Source: Ignavibacteria bacterium
Lineage (GTDB): Bacteria; Bacteroidota; Ignavibacteria; Ignavibacteriales; Ignavibacteriaceae
Reading direction: 5' to 3'
Length of the DNA stretch: 64,000 bases
Assembly (NCBI GenBank): GCA_030693705.1
Contig: JAUYAB010000075.1
Span: 60,691-124,690 of the forward strand
Shown piece by piece: positions 46,841-55,151 of this stretch; the first letter of the stretch is position 1; each line of letters starts with the position of its first letter. The notes below the pieces were generated by a model that had not been told where the DNA came from, ran no database searches, and saw only the letters and a list, made by a program, of their open reading frames with translations. The position numbers and the translations under genes were made by a program.

Positions 46841-48706
46841 ATGGCTATGGATAGAAGACAAAAGAAAAGATTTCTATTTTTTTTAATTTTTCCCGTTTTA
46901 CTTTCCGTTACATTTTTTGTGCAAGATGTCGCAATAAGAATTATTGCGTTACTTCTCTCCTTTATCTATGTCGGTTCAATTCTTTTTCTGCGGGATAGTT
47001 TTCGCAAACCTCCCATCTTCGATCTTCAAACGGGTGAAAGTGAAACTGAAATTCAAGAGAAACCACACACACCGCCATCGCTTGATGAAGAAAGCTCGTT
47101 TGAAATTATTGCAAAACATCCGGGTTCTCAGATAATCACCGAAGCCAATTATTTCAAGGTTAAAGCGCCGCTCTCACTTGAAAAACCGCCTGATCTTAAA
47201 GAACGTTTTTCCGAAATCGTAAACGAAGAACTTCCAAAAGAAATTGGATATGACGGGCAATTCTCTTTTATTTTGGAAAAAATTCTTTCGGTAATAAAAG
47301 AAGCATATGTATCTAATACAGCAATATTTTTTTGGTACAATAAGAAGAGAGAAAAACTTTCGGTTGAAAGATATGTTTCAAACTCGTCGGAAATTTCTAA
47401 AAATAAATTGGCAATTGAAGACGACATCTTAAGTAAAATTGTTACAACGGGCGAACCGGAACTCATGTCTGATATCTCTAAAACGGCAGAAGCCGATGTG
47501 ATCCGTTATTACACTTCACCTCAAGGAATAAAAAGTTTTGTCGGCGTTCCTATTTTTTACGAGAAGGAGATGATCGGAGTTCTCGCAATAGATTCCAAAA
47601 TGAATGATAGTTTTGGTATCGAAACAATTTTTTCGCTGGGACGTTTTGTACGGTTAATAACAATTCTTATAAATATTTTTGAACAAAAATATTCCGAGTT
47701 TGTTTCTCAAAGACGATTGCACGGATTGTTAAGTTTAATAACTCCCTCTTCATCTTTTGAACATGAAAAAGATGTAATGCAGGCGCTTGAAAAATCGATT
47801 GAATTTTTGCTTACCTGGGATGCATTTGTGTTTGTTTATTACAATCCGATGGCAAAAAATTTTAAAACAATGCGTGTTAAGAACAAAACTTCGTTAAAAT
47901 ATATTGGCGAGAATCTTGAGATTGAGTTGAACGGCACACTTGCAGGTAAAAGTATTTTAACCGGTTTACCCGTGAAAATAGACGACACTTCCGCCAACGA
48001 TTATAAACGATTTTCGAAAAACGAAGACGTAACTTTTGATGGATCGTTTGTAGTTATTCCGCTGGTGTTTCAGAATCAAAATTACGGAGCGCTCTGCTTT
48101 GAAAGTTTGAGAAAGAATGCTTACTCCAAGTCAGATATTGATTTCCTTTTAAACTCTGTCGGAATTCTTTCATTCATTATCTATTCTTTTGCAACACAGA
48201 GCGTTCTAAAAAGTTATCTCGCAATCGATATTGAAACAAAAGCCTTGAATGCAAAAACTTTTAACGAACGCGTTTCGGAAGAGTTAATTAAAGCGAAAGA
48301 GTTTAGTATTGATTGCTCCATCGCGCTGATCCGTATCGATGAATTCCTCGAGCAAGAATCACTTTTTGACGGCAATCCTTTCAATAAAATTGTTTCTTCA
48401 ATTTCTGAAATGATTCTTGCAGATGCTAATCCGTATCGACTTTTCGGACGGCTTGATGAAAAACTGTTCGCGGTATTTTTTCTTAACTACTCTTCCAAAG
48501 ATGTTTACATTTGGGCGGAGAAGTTAAGGGTTAAAATTGCACGCCAACCGATTTCCGTAATTGCACGCCAAACTACTTTTACAATTTCTGCAGGAGTCGC
48601 TTCGGCAAAAGGGAAGACCGATACCGAAGAAGTCCTCTACAACGCCAACCTTGCTTTGGAAAAAGCGATTGAAAGCGGCGGAAACAAAGTTAGAAATATC
48701 AATTGA
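46841..48706 (+). CDS. Membrane GAF protein with degenerate GGDEF domain
   Basis: A 621-residue protein: two N-terminal transmembrane helices (about 10-50), a linker, two GAF-like domains (about 130-280 and 290-450; the first contains VGVPIFYEKEMIGVLAIDSK) and a C-terminal GGDEF fold (about 470-615). The diguanylate cyclase signature GGDEF is replaced by GRLDEK (in LFGRLDEKLFAVFF), so GTP catalysis is unlikely; binding of GTP or a structural role remains possible. It could be a receptor or scaffold. The coding end runs into deoB with a very short spacer. Confidence 0.8.
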   Translation: MAMDRRQKKRFLFFLIFPVLLSVTFFVQDVAIRIIALLLSFIYVGSILFLRDSFRKPPIFDLQTGESETEIQEKPHTPPSLDEESSFEIIAKHPGSQIITEANYFKVKAPLSLEKPPDLKERFSEIVNEELPKEIGYDGQFSFILEKILSVIKEAYVSNTAIFFWYNKKREKLSVERYVSNSSEISKNKLAIEDDILSKIVTTGEPELMSDISKTAEADVIRYYTSPQGIKSFVGVPIFYEKEMIGVLAIDSKMNDSFGIETIFSLGRFVRLITILINIFEQKYSEFVSQRRLHGLLSLITPSSSFEHEKDVMQALEKSIEFLLTWDAFVFVYYNPMAKNFKTMRVKNKTSLKYIGENLEIELNGTLAGKSILTGLPVKIDDTSANDYKRFSKNEDVTFDGSFVVIPLVFQNQNYGALCFESLRKNAYSKSDIDFLLNSVGILSFIIYSFATQSVLKSYLAIDIETKALNAKTFNERVSEELIKAKEFSIDCSIALIRIDEFLEQESLFDGNPFNKIVSSISEMILADANPYRLFGRLDEKLFAVFFLNYSSKDVYIWAEKLRVKIARQPISVIARQTTFTISAGVASAKGKTDTEEVLYNANLALEKAIESGGNKVRNIN

Positions 48707-48713
48707 GGAAACC

Positions 48714-49877
48714 ATTAATAATTTTATTTTCATAGTGTTGGATGGATTGGGAATCGGTGAATTACCCGACGCGCATCTTTACGGCGACCAAGGAAGCAAC
48801 ACATTGGTAAATATGGCTAAAGCTGTCGGCGGATTAGACCTGCCTAATCTTCGTGCGTTTGGTTTAGGAAATATTGCTTCTATCGAAGGCGTTGAACCGG
48901 TAACATTTCCTACAGCCTCGTACGGAAAATTTAAGGAGGTTTCTAAAGGAAAAGACTCGATTAGTGGGCATTGGGAACTCGCCGGTATCTCAATTGATTA
49001 TGATTTCTCCTACTTCCCAAACGGTTTTCCGGAAGACATGCTGGAGAGATTTTTGAGATACACAAATTGCAAAGGTTTTCTCGGCAATAAACCGGCTTCA
49101 GGTACGGAAATAATTAAGGAACTTGGCGAAGAACATGTAAGAACCGGTTTCCCGATAATTTATACTTCGGCAGATTCTGTCTTTCAAATCGCTGCACATG
49201 AAGAAGTAATACCTTTGAAACGGCTTTACGAAATTTGTAAAATAACGAGAGAAAAAGTTATTTCATCTCCTTATCTTGTGGGCAGGGTGATTGCTCGACC
49301 GTTCCTTGGTTCAAAAGGAAATTTTAAAAGGACTACCAACCGGCATGATTATACGTTTGATCCAACAGATAAAACCGTACTTGATGTTCTTCTCGAAAAA
49401 AAGATCACTACGGTTGGGATCGGGAAGATAAATGATCTTTTCAATCGAAGAGGAATTCAAATTCAAGATCCGACGAAATCAAATAAAGAGGGTTGTAACA
49501 AAACACTTGACTATACGTCAAAAGTTTCAAACAGCTTCATCTTCACAAATCTTGTTGATTTTGATGTTTACTTCGGACACAGAAATGATTCGATTGGTTT
49601 TGCAAAAGCGTTGAGAGAATTTGATAATTTCCTTCCGTCTTTAATAAAAAAAATGGATGAGACCGATGTATTACTTCTTTCGGCAGATCATGGGAACGAT
49701 CCTACTACGCCAAGCACAGATCACTCCCGCGAGTATGTTCCGCTCCTATTCTACAAGAAAAATAAATTCGGCAAGAATTTGGGAACCCGCGAAACTTTTT
49801 CCGATGCAGGAAAAACCGTGGCTGAATTTTTCAAAGTGAAAAATTCTCTTAAAGGAAAAAGTTTTTTGAATGAGTAA
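48714..49877 (+). CDS. deoB: Phosphopentomutase, probable ATT start
   Basis: A 387-residue enzyme of the alkaline-phosphatase superfamily converting (deoxy)ribose-1-phosphate to the 5-phosphate in nucleoside breakdown. Metal motifs: FIVLDGLGIGELPDA, LLSADHGNDPTTPSTDHSRE. The motif around the activating phospho-residue reads GKDSISGHWE where most have KDTxTGHWE, so the active residue would be serine. The only start with a good ribosome site is ATT at 48714, five bases after GAGG; the upstream gene's TGA overlaps that GAGG. A downstream GTG would delete the first strand before the metal-binding Asp. An upstream ATG lies deep inside the previous gene. Confidence 0.85.
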   Translation: MNNFIFIVLDGLGIGELPDAHLYGDQGSNTLVNMAKAVGGLDLPNLRAFGLGNIASIEGVEPVTFPTASYGKFKEVSKGKDSISGHWELAGISIDYDFSYFPNGFPEDMLERFLRYTNCKGFLGNKPASGTEIIKELGEEHVRTGFPIIYTSADSVFQIAAHEEVIPLKRLYEICKITREKVISSPYLVGRVIARPFLGSKGNFKRTTNRHDYTFDPTDKTVLDVLLEKKITTVGIGKINDLFNRRGIQIQDPTKSNKEGCNKTLDYTSKVSNSFIFTNLVDFDVYFGHRNDSIGFAKALREFDNFLPSLIKKMDETDVLLLSADHGNDPTTPSTDHSREYVPLLFYKKNKFGKNLGTRETFSDAGKTVAEFFKVKNSLKGKSFLNE

Positions 49878-49907
49878 ATCACTTTTTGTTCAGTAGATAT
49901 TAATAAA

Positions 49908-49936
49908 ACGTAGCACGGATTTCAGTCTGTGTGCTA
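49908..49936. repeat. Small palindromic element after deoB
   Basis: TAGCACGGATTTCAGTCTGTGTGCTA is an imperfect inverted repeat without a T-run. Similar short palindromes recur in spacers across the window. Confidence 0.45.
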
Positions 49937-49977
49937 ATAAATTAGAAAAATAACGATAAACAATAAGAGCTATCAAA

Positions 49978-50250
49978 ATGATTTTAGGAAAAGTTATCGG
50001 TACAGTTTGGTCAACAAAAAAAGATGAAAATCTTGTTGGTTCAAAACTTTTAATCGTTAGACAACTTAGTTTGGATTTTAAGGAAAAAGAGAATTTTGTC
50101 GTCGCTGTCGATAGTGTCGGTGCCGGTGAAGGTGAGGTCGTTCTTGTTGCCACCGGAAGTTCGGCGAGACAAACCAACAGTACCAAAAATCGCCCGGTTG
50201 ACGCTGTTGTTATGGCGATAGTAGACAAATTGGATATTCCGGTACACTAA
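49978..50250 (+). CDS. Microcompartment vertex protein, EutN/CcmL (BMC-P), copy 1
   Basis: A 90-residue protein of the EutN/CcmL family, which forms the pentamers capping the vertices of bacterial microcompartments. Signature parts: MILGKVIGTVWSTKKD at the N-terminus, AVDSVGAGEGEVVLVATGSS in the middle and VMAIVDKLD at the end. It follows deoB and precedes a second, diverged copy. No hexameric shell gene or enzyme core is in this window. Confidence 0.92.
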   Translation: MILGKVIGTVWSTKKDENLVGSKLLIVRQLSLDFKEKENFVVAVDSVGAGEGEVVLVATGSSARQTNSTKNRPVDAVVMAIVDKLDIPVH

Positions 50251-50355
50251 TCCGTTTTCAAGCAAAAAAGGGGAATTAATTCAGTTGATAATGGCAGTGG
50301 AAAACCTTAAATTTGCAAGTCTTTTTTTAAGTTCTTTTAACCGACAGGATGTTGG

Positions 50356-50625
50356 ATGTATTTTGGAAAAGTGATAGGAAATATTTGGGCTACTAAAAAG
50401 TATGAAGCTCTTTTCAGCTTAAAAATGATGATTGTCCAGCCTATGTCTGCGGAACTGGAAAATTTAGGCGAACCGATAATTGCGGTCGATACAGTTGGCG
50501 CAGGTCCCGGAGAAATTGTTATATACATTACTGCAAGTGAAGCGGTCATTCCACTTCCGGTTGATTTTGCCCCGGTTGATGCTTCGATTGTTGGAATTAT
50601 AGACACTATAAATTTAGCACATTAA
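50356..50625 (+). CDS. Microcompartment vertex protein, EutN/CcmL (BMC-P), copy 2
   Basis: An 89-residue EutN/CcmL paralogue: YFGKVIGNIWATKKYEALFS, VDTVGAGPGEIVIYITA and IVGIIDTIN. It differs from copy 1 at most positions, so it is not a recent duplicate; it lacks the SSARQ-type pore residues of copy 1, having SEAVIPL instead. It lies just before rpoD. Confidence 0.9.
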   Translation: MYFGKVIGNIWATKKYEALFSLKMMIVQPMSAELENLGEPIIAVDTVGAGPGEIVIYITASEAVIPLPVDFAPVDASIVGIIDTINLAH

Positions 50626-50640
50626 TTACGAGGAACACAC

Positions 50641-51495
50641 GTGAGAATAACAAAGCAATATACAAATCGTGAGAGCCAGTCTCTCGATAAATATTTGCAG
50701 GAAATTGGAAAGGTTAGCCTTCTTAATCCCGAACAAGAAATTGAATTAGCCATTCGAATTAAAAAGGGTGAACAGTTAGCCTTAGAACAGCTTACAAAAG
50801 CAAATCTCCGATTTGTGGTGAGCGTTGCTAAACAATACCAGAATCAAGGTTTGTCTCTTGGGGACTTAATTAACGAGGGAAATCTCGGCTTGATAAAAGC
50901 AGCAAAAAGATTTGACGAAACGAGAGGATTCAAATTTATTTCTTATGCGGTTTGGTGGATTCGTCAATCAATTTTACAAGCGTTAGCTGAACAATCCAGA
51001 ATTGTTCGTCTGCCGTTAAACCGTGTTGGAGCGTTAAATAAAATTGGAAAAGCGTACAGCAATCTTGAACAAGAATACGAACGCGAACCAAGCGCCGCAG
51101 AATTAGCTACCGAACTTGAAATGGATGTGAATGAAGTTGCCGATACTTTAAAAATTTCCGGCAGACACGTTTCAATGGACGCCCCTTTTGCGCAAGGTGA
51201 AGACAACAGACTGCTTGATGTTTTGCAGAACGATCAACATCCGCAGCCGGATCAAACCTTGATGACGGAATCATTAAAAACTGAAATAGAGCGAGCTCTT
51301 TCTACGTTAACCGAACGTGAAGCTGAAGTTATTAAACTCTATTTCGGATTAAACAAAGAACATTCGTTAACCCTTGAAGAAATTGGAGAGAGATTTAATT
51401 TAACCCGCGAGCGTGTACGCCAGATAAAGGAAAAAGCGATCAGAAGATTGCGCCACGCCTCACGCAGTAAAAATCTTAAAGCGTATCTCGGTTAA
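50641..51495 (+). CDS. rpoD: Primary sigma factor, RpoD/SigA, short Bacteroidetes-Chlorobi type
   Basis: A 284-residue group 1 sigma factor: short region 1.2 ([20 protein letters not shown]), region 2 ([20 protein letters not shown] and [10 protein letters not shown]), region 3 and region 4 (TREAEVI-like [14 protein letters not shown] and [17 protein letters not shown]). Region 1.1 and the large non-conserved insert of proteobacterial RpoD are absent, as in Bacteroidota. GTG start; ACGAGGA upstream. Confidence 0.95.
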   Translation: MRITKQYTNRESQSLDKYLQEIGKVSLLNPEQEIELAIRIKKGEQLALEQLTKANLRFVVSVAKQYQNQGLSLGDLINEGNLGLIKAAKRFDETRGFKFISYAVWWIRQSILQALAEQSRIVRLPLNRVGALNKIGKAYSNLEQEYEREPSAAELATELEMDVNEVADTLKISGRHVSMDAPFAQGEDNRLLDVLQNDQHPQPDQTLMTESLKTEIERALSTLTEREAEVIKLYFGLNKEHSLTLEEIGERFNLTRERVRQIKEKAIRRLRHASRSKNLKAYLG

Positions 51496-51499
51496 GTTT

Positions 51500-52201
51500 G
51501 TGAACCGCAAAATTATTGTTTCATTTTTAATAACAGCCGGAATTCTATTGATGACCGGCTGTTCTTCTATAAGCCAATCCACGCGCTACTCGAAAACCCC
51601 AAAATCAGAAAAAGAATCCGAAGTAAATCTTCGATTCTATAACGAACAGGATTCGATTTTGAACACTGCTGCAAATGATTCGTTATTGGTAAACGATGGT
51701 GAAGATGAGCTTGAAGATTACGATGCCGACTCTTCCCGGATTAATTCCAAAGAAATTCTAAAAAAGTTTACGTTGAACGAAGATGCAATTGATAACGACT
51801 TCGGAACTTCAAAAGAAAAAATGTTGATGGAAATAATCCGCTGGTTAAATACTCCGTACAAATATGGGGGAAATACAAAACATGGAATTGACTGCTCAGC
51901 TTTCACACAAACGGTTTTTAAAAGTTCTCTGAATTATTCACTCCTTCGTTCGGCACGTGAACAATTTACACAAGGCGAGGACATTGATAATACAGAAGAT
52001 TTAAAATTTGGTGATCTTGTTTTTTTTAACACACGCAGACGTGTTCGCCCCGGGCATGTTGGTATTTATTTGGGGAATAATATCTTTGCCCACTCAAGTT
52101 CAAAACTTGGAGTGGTTGTCTCTTCTCTTGAAGACGGATATTATAACCAACGTTTTATGGGGGGAAGAAGAATTGAAGACTTTCTTCCATCCACAAAATA
52201 A
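51500..52201 (+). CDS. NlpC/P60 lipoprotein, cell-wall endopeptidase
   Basis: A 233-residue lipoprotein. The signal ends in a lipobox LMTGC (Cys21). After an acidic linker, an NlpC/P60 domain has Cys132 in HGIDCSAFTQ, His186 in RPGHVGIYLG and His198 in IFAHSSS, the expected catalytic set. Enzymes of this type cut peptidoglycan stem peptides. GTG start four bases after rpoD, so it is probably in the same transcript; a palindromic terminator follows. Confidence 0.92.
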   Translation: MNRKIIVSFLITAGILLMTGCSSISQSTRYSKTPKSEKESEVNLRFYNEQDSILNTAANDSLLVNDGEDELEDYDADSSRINSKEILKKFTLNEDAIDNDFGTSKEKMLMEIIRWLNTPYKYGGNTKHGIDCSAFTQTVFKSSLNYSLLRSAREQFTQGEDIDNTEDLKFGDLVFFNTRRRVRPGHVGIYLGNNIFAHSSSKLGVVVSSLEDGYYNQRFMGGRRIEDFLPSTK

Positions 52202-52284
52202 ATTGCTTAGTTTCTCTATCAGCGAGCAAGTATCAAATCTGATTTTAGAAGTTAAAACCAAATTTATAATCGCTATTTGTCATG

Positions 52285-52406
52285 TAGCATAACATCGTAG
52301 ACAAATCTTAACAATCAGAAGTGTAGCACAACATCGAAGACAAAGGGGCACTAACTCCCTATAGGGAGTTTTTTAACAGTCGCAAAATAGCACGACATCG
52401 TTTACA
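52285..52406. repeat. Three TAGCAYRACATCG direct repeats
   Basis: TAGCATAACATCGTAGACA at 52285, TAGCACAACATCGAAGACA at 52324 and TAGCACGACATCGTTTACA at 52388: 19-base units, 39 and 64 bases apart. The spacers are unequal and the copies diverged, so this is not a CRISPR. Confidence 0.65.
52353..52374 (+). terminator. Terminator after the NlpC/P60 gene
   Basis: AACTCCCTATAGGGAGTT is a perfect 18-base palindrome followed by TTTT. It lies 150 bases after the lipoprotein stop, between direct repeats 2 and 3. Confidence 0.65.
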
Positions 52407-52747
52407 TTTCATTTCATCGTTATGATATACCTAACCTGGACAAGCCAGAACCAAAGAGTTCACAGTTGTCAGTTATCTCGGCCAGAGGCTGATCCGCCTT
52501 TGGCGGAAGTAATCAGTTTTCAAACCTTCGAGGTTTCCAGTACTTTTCATTTTGGTTGAGATATCTCAAAAAACCTCGAAGGTTTTCTAGCTCCTTATAA
52601 ATATTCTGCCAATTCTCCGCCGCGGCGGAGCGGCGAATTACACGAACTTTACTGATAAGGTACTACGTTTTTCCCAAAACGCTGCTTGGGAAAAAAGCTA
52701 CCTGCCCGCCTCATTGCCGCCAGAGAGGCAGGTAAAAAGGAAAAAAC

Positions 52748-52860
52748 GAATAATGAATATCGAACAAGGAATTTTGAATGATGATACGCCGCCGCGGATG
52801 AAATACAGATTGCTTTCACTTCGAAATTCATTATTCCTTACTCAAAATTCGATATTTATT
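52748..52860. repeat. Facing copies of a dispersed AATATCGAACAAG element
   Basis: GAATAATGAATATCGAACAA then GGAATTTTGAATG at 52748-52780, and in reverse orientation CTTCGAAATTCATTATTCC then AAAATTCGATATTT at 52820-52858. Further copies are near 52984, 56056 and at the right edge (63973). Confidence 0.6.
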
Positions 52861-53075
52861 TATCGTTAACATGTTATCAATAGCAATTTTCTAAGAGTCT
52901 AATCTGGACAAACATGTATTAAATACTTGAGCTGATTGACCTTAGAATTCAGAATTCAGAATAAATTAAATTCTTTATGTGTTCAACATTTCTTGTTCAA
53001 TATTCATAATTCAAGTTTTAATTTCTGATTAGGAAAAGGATTAAGATTAAGATTAAGCTGGATGATCAAAAGGGA

Positions 53076-53912
53076 TTAATAGATCGGATCCATCCCATAT
53101 TTACCGCAGGCGTACATCATCAGTACAGCGGAAAGATCAACAAGAGCTTTCTTCTGATCATCGATATAAATTACCAGATCATATACTTCGGCTACAAAGC
53201 TCAAGTCTTTCAATATTTTCCTCAACTCCTGGTAGGAGGGAGTCCCGTGCCAATTAGCCACTTCTTTTACTAGAATGTTTTCATAACGGCGGAGAAATTC
53301 GTTAAAAGAAATCGTTTTGTAACTGTTCGGGAATTGTGGACGGCAGATGGAGATCAAGTCGTTAAAATAAGTATCCCATTTCTCTGCAAGATTTTTATTC
53401 CGTTCGCGCATAACGTAACGGGCTTTTTCTAATGAGAAGTGAGCTTTGGTAGTAACTTTTAGCTTAGGAATAACGGCATATCCATCGTAACTTTTTTCGC
53501 CCGATTCTTCATCCAGATATTTCCATCTTTTTAAAAGCTGTGTCGGGGAATAAATTACAATGACTTTATCGAGAGCGCTATCAACAACAATATATTTATT
53601 CTGCTGAAAATTGATTACCGTGAACCAATGTTCCCAATTATCAACACTTAAAACGCAAGGATAACCATTTTTTAACTGTTCGTTCAAAACCTTTAATGCT
53701 TCTTTGGGAATTTCACGGCGAAAATATTTCATCTTACAATTATAAGCTTTGGCTGCTTTCGCAAGTCCTATCTCATCTGTACCGTACCACCAGTTACTGC
53801 CGGCTTTTTTGCCAATCTCATTTTCGTTTTGAAATTGCCCCAGCATAACCAATGCATATTTTAACGCAAAAGGTCCACACTGATATTTGTAAGGCTGAGG
53901 GTAGAAACTCAT
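53076..53912 (-). CDS. C39-like cysteine peptidase, cytoplasmic
   Basis: A 278-residue protein with an N-terminal C39-type papain-fold domain: Cys12 in YKYQCGPFALKYAL, His95 in NWEHWFTVI and Asp111 in IVVDSAL, the expected triad. The remaining 160 residues are mostly helical and unassigned (a region rich in aromatic and charged residues, ending KYGMDPIY). No signal peptide or transmembrane part, unlike C39 domains of bacteriocin exporters. It is divergent from the ATP-grasp gene, with starts about 86 bases apart, so the two probably share a control region and a pathway. Confidence 0.75.
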   Translation of the reverse strand: MSFYPQPYKYQCGPFALKYALVMLGQFQNENEIGKKAGSNWWYGTDEIGLAKAAKAYNCKMKYFRREIPKEALKVLNEQLKNGYPCVLSVDNWEHWFTVINFQQNKYIVVDSALDKVIVIYSPTQLLKRWKYLDEESGEKSYDGYAVIPKLKVTTKAHFSLEKARYVMRERNKNLAEKWDTYFNDLISICRPQFPNSYKTISFNEFLRRYENILVKEVANWHGTPSYQELRKILKDLSFVAEVYDLVIYIDDQKKALVDLSAVLMMYACGKYGMDPIY

Positions 53913-53998
53913 AAAGGCTATTCTAAACTTTTAATTATAAATTGATTGTTGTAAATTTACTTCAAGGAAATGAAATTATCGAGGAATTTTTTAAAAAG

Positions 53999-55132
53999 AT
54001 GAAGAAAAATGAGTCAAGCGGCGGAATTAGCGCCCCGGATGGGGGAGAACCCGGTTTACCAACCGTAGTAGTGATCTATAACGAGCCCGAACCGGAGCTT
54101 TATGTAAAAAAATCTCCAGCAAATTTTGAAAATCTCAGTTTTATCCCCTATTTCGAAGTAGAAAACACCACTCCGATGGAAGACTACGAGACGTTTGCTC
54201 ATAAAATTGAGGCACGGGGATTTAATTGCTACACTTTAAACCTGAAAGATGATTTCCATCTCTTAGTTGATGAATTGACGAAAAACCGCCCGGATGTAAT
54301 TTTCAATTTTGTGGAATTGTTTTACAACAATCCCAAACTTGAGATGAATGTTACCGGAATTTACGAACTGTTGGAAATCCCTTACACCGGAGCTCCTCCG
54401 TTAGCATTGGCAAATTGCCAAAGTAAAGTATTTACCAAAAGACTCCTTGGTTCTTACGGAATAAAAACGGCTAATTTTGAATTGGTAAAAACCTTTGCCG
54501 AGAGATACAAACATGCTCTCCGCTTCCCGATAATTGTAAAACCGGCGTTTGAAGATGCCAGTGCGGGAATTGATTACAATGCGGTAGTTCACAATAATTC
54601 CGAATTGAACGCAAAGATCAATTACATTTTTAGCGAGTTCAAGCAAGCTGCTTTGATCGAAGAGTTTATTGAAGGACGGGAATTAAATGTTGCAGTAATG
54701 GGAGACGAGAATCCCGTGGTGCTTCCGATAAGTGAAATTGATTTTTCCGCTATGCCGGATCATCTCCCGAATATTGTTAGTTATCAGGCAAAGTGGGATC
54801 AAATGCACGAATCGTATCATAAAACCATTCCTATATGTCCGGCTATTTTGCCAAAGAAAATCCAGGTGAAAGCAGAGAAGATCGCTCTTGCAGCATTTAA
54901 AGCGATGGGCGTTCGCGATTATGCCAGAATTGATATGCGGCTTTCGACCGCTAACGAACTCTTTGTATTGGAAGTAAATCCAAATCCTGATCTGACTGAA
55001 GGAGCCGGTTTTATGCGCTCTGCGGAAGCTGCCGGGTTTACCTATGATGAAGTTCTGGAGAAATTAATTCGTTTCGCTTTGCTGCGTGGAGAAAAAGCCC
55101 ATCCCCGACCCTTCCCAAAGGGAAGGGCGTAA
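53999..55132 (+). CDS. ATP-grasp ligase related to D-alanine-D-alanine ligase
   Basis: A 377-residue protein with the D-Ala-D-Ala ligase layout: N-terminal Rossmann-like domain (PTVVVIYNEPEPELY, DVIFNFVELFYNNPKLEMNV, GIPYTG-type EIPYTGAPPLAL), ATP-grasp domain (RFPIIVKPAFEDASAGI, LIEEFIEGRELNV) and the metal site FVLEVNPNPDLTEGAG. It joins a carboxylate to an amine with ATP; the substrate is unknown, and a dedicated peptide rather than cell-wall D-Ala-D-Ala is possible given its C39-like neighbour. An in-frame TTG at 53942 would add 19 residues but crowds the divergent start. The last residues (HPRPFPKGRA) come from an intergenic palindrome. Confidence 0.85.
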   Translation: MKKNESSGGISAPDGGEPGLPTVVVIYNEPEPELYVKKSPANFENLSFIPYFEVENTTPMEDYETFAHKIEARGFNCYTLNLKDDFHLLVDELTKNRPDVIFNFVELFYNNPKLEMNVTGIYELLEIPYTGAPPLALANCQSKVFTKRLLGSYGIKTANFELVKTFAERYKHALRFPIIVKPAFEDASAGIDYNAVVHNNSELNAKINYIFSEFKQAALIEEFIEGRELNVAVMGDENPVVLPISEIDFSAMPDHLPNIVSYQAKWDQMHESYHKTIPICPAILPKKIQVKAEKIALAAFKAMGVRDYARIDMRLSTANELFVLEVNPNPDLTEGAGFMRSAEAAGFTYDEVLEKLIRFALLRGEKAHPRPFPKGRA

Positions 55133-55150
55133 TGATTCTCCCTTTGGGGT
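55098..55150. repeat. CCCTTCCCAAAGGG palindrome at the end of the ATP-grasp gene
   Basis: CCCGACCCTTCCCAAAGGGA, then AGGGC, and again CTCCCTTTGGGGTATTAAAG form nested inverted repeats between two convergent genes. The first copy lies inside the coding region; together they may terminate both transcripts. Confidence 0.55.
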
Positions 55151-55151
55151 A

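Larger units (their letters stand above)
52202..53075. other. Repeat island, no gene seen
   Basis: Holds three imperfect direct repeats (TAGCACAACATCGAAGACA type), a terminator, paired AAACCTTCGAGGTTT / AAACCTCGAAGGTTT elements (52520-52586), GC-rich palindromes (GATCCGCCTTTGGCGG near 52491, TCCGCCGCGGCGGA near 52616), a TACCTGCC...GGCAGGTA hairpin (52700-52735) and copies of the GAATAATGAATATCGAACAAG element. Short frames here are not convincing. Confidence 0.6.

Noticed and set aside
52285..52406. Possible CRISPR array
   Set aside because: Only three diverged units with unequal spacing (39 and 64 bases), one spacer holding a terminator; no cas genes in the window.
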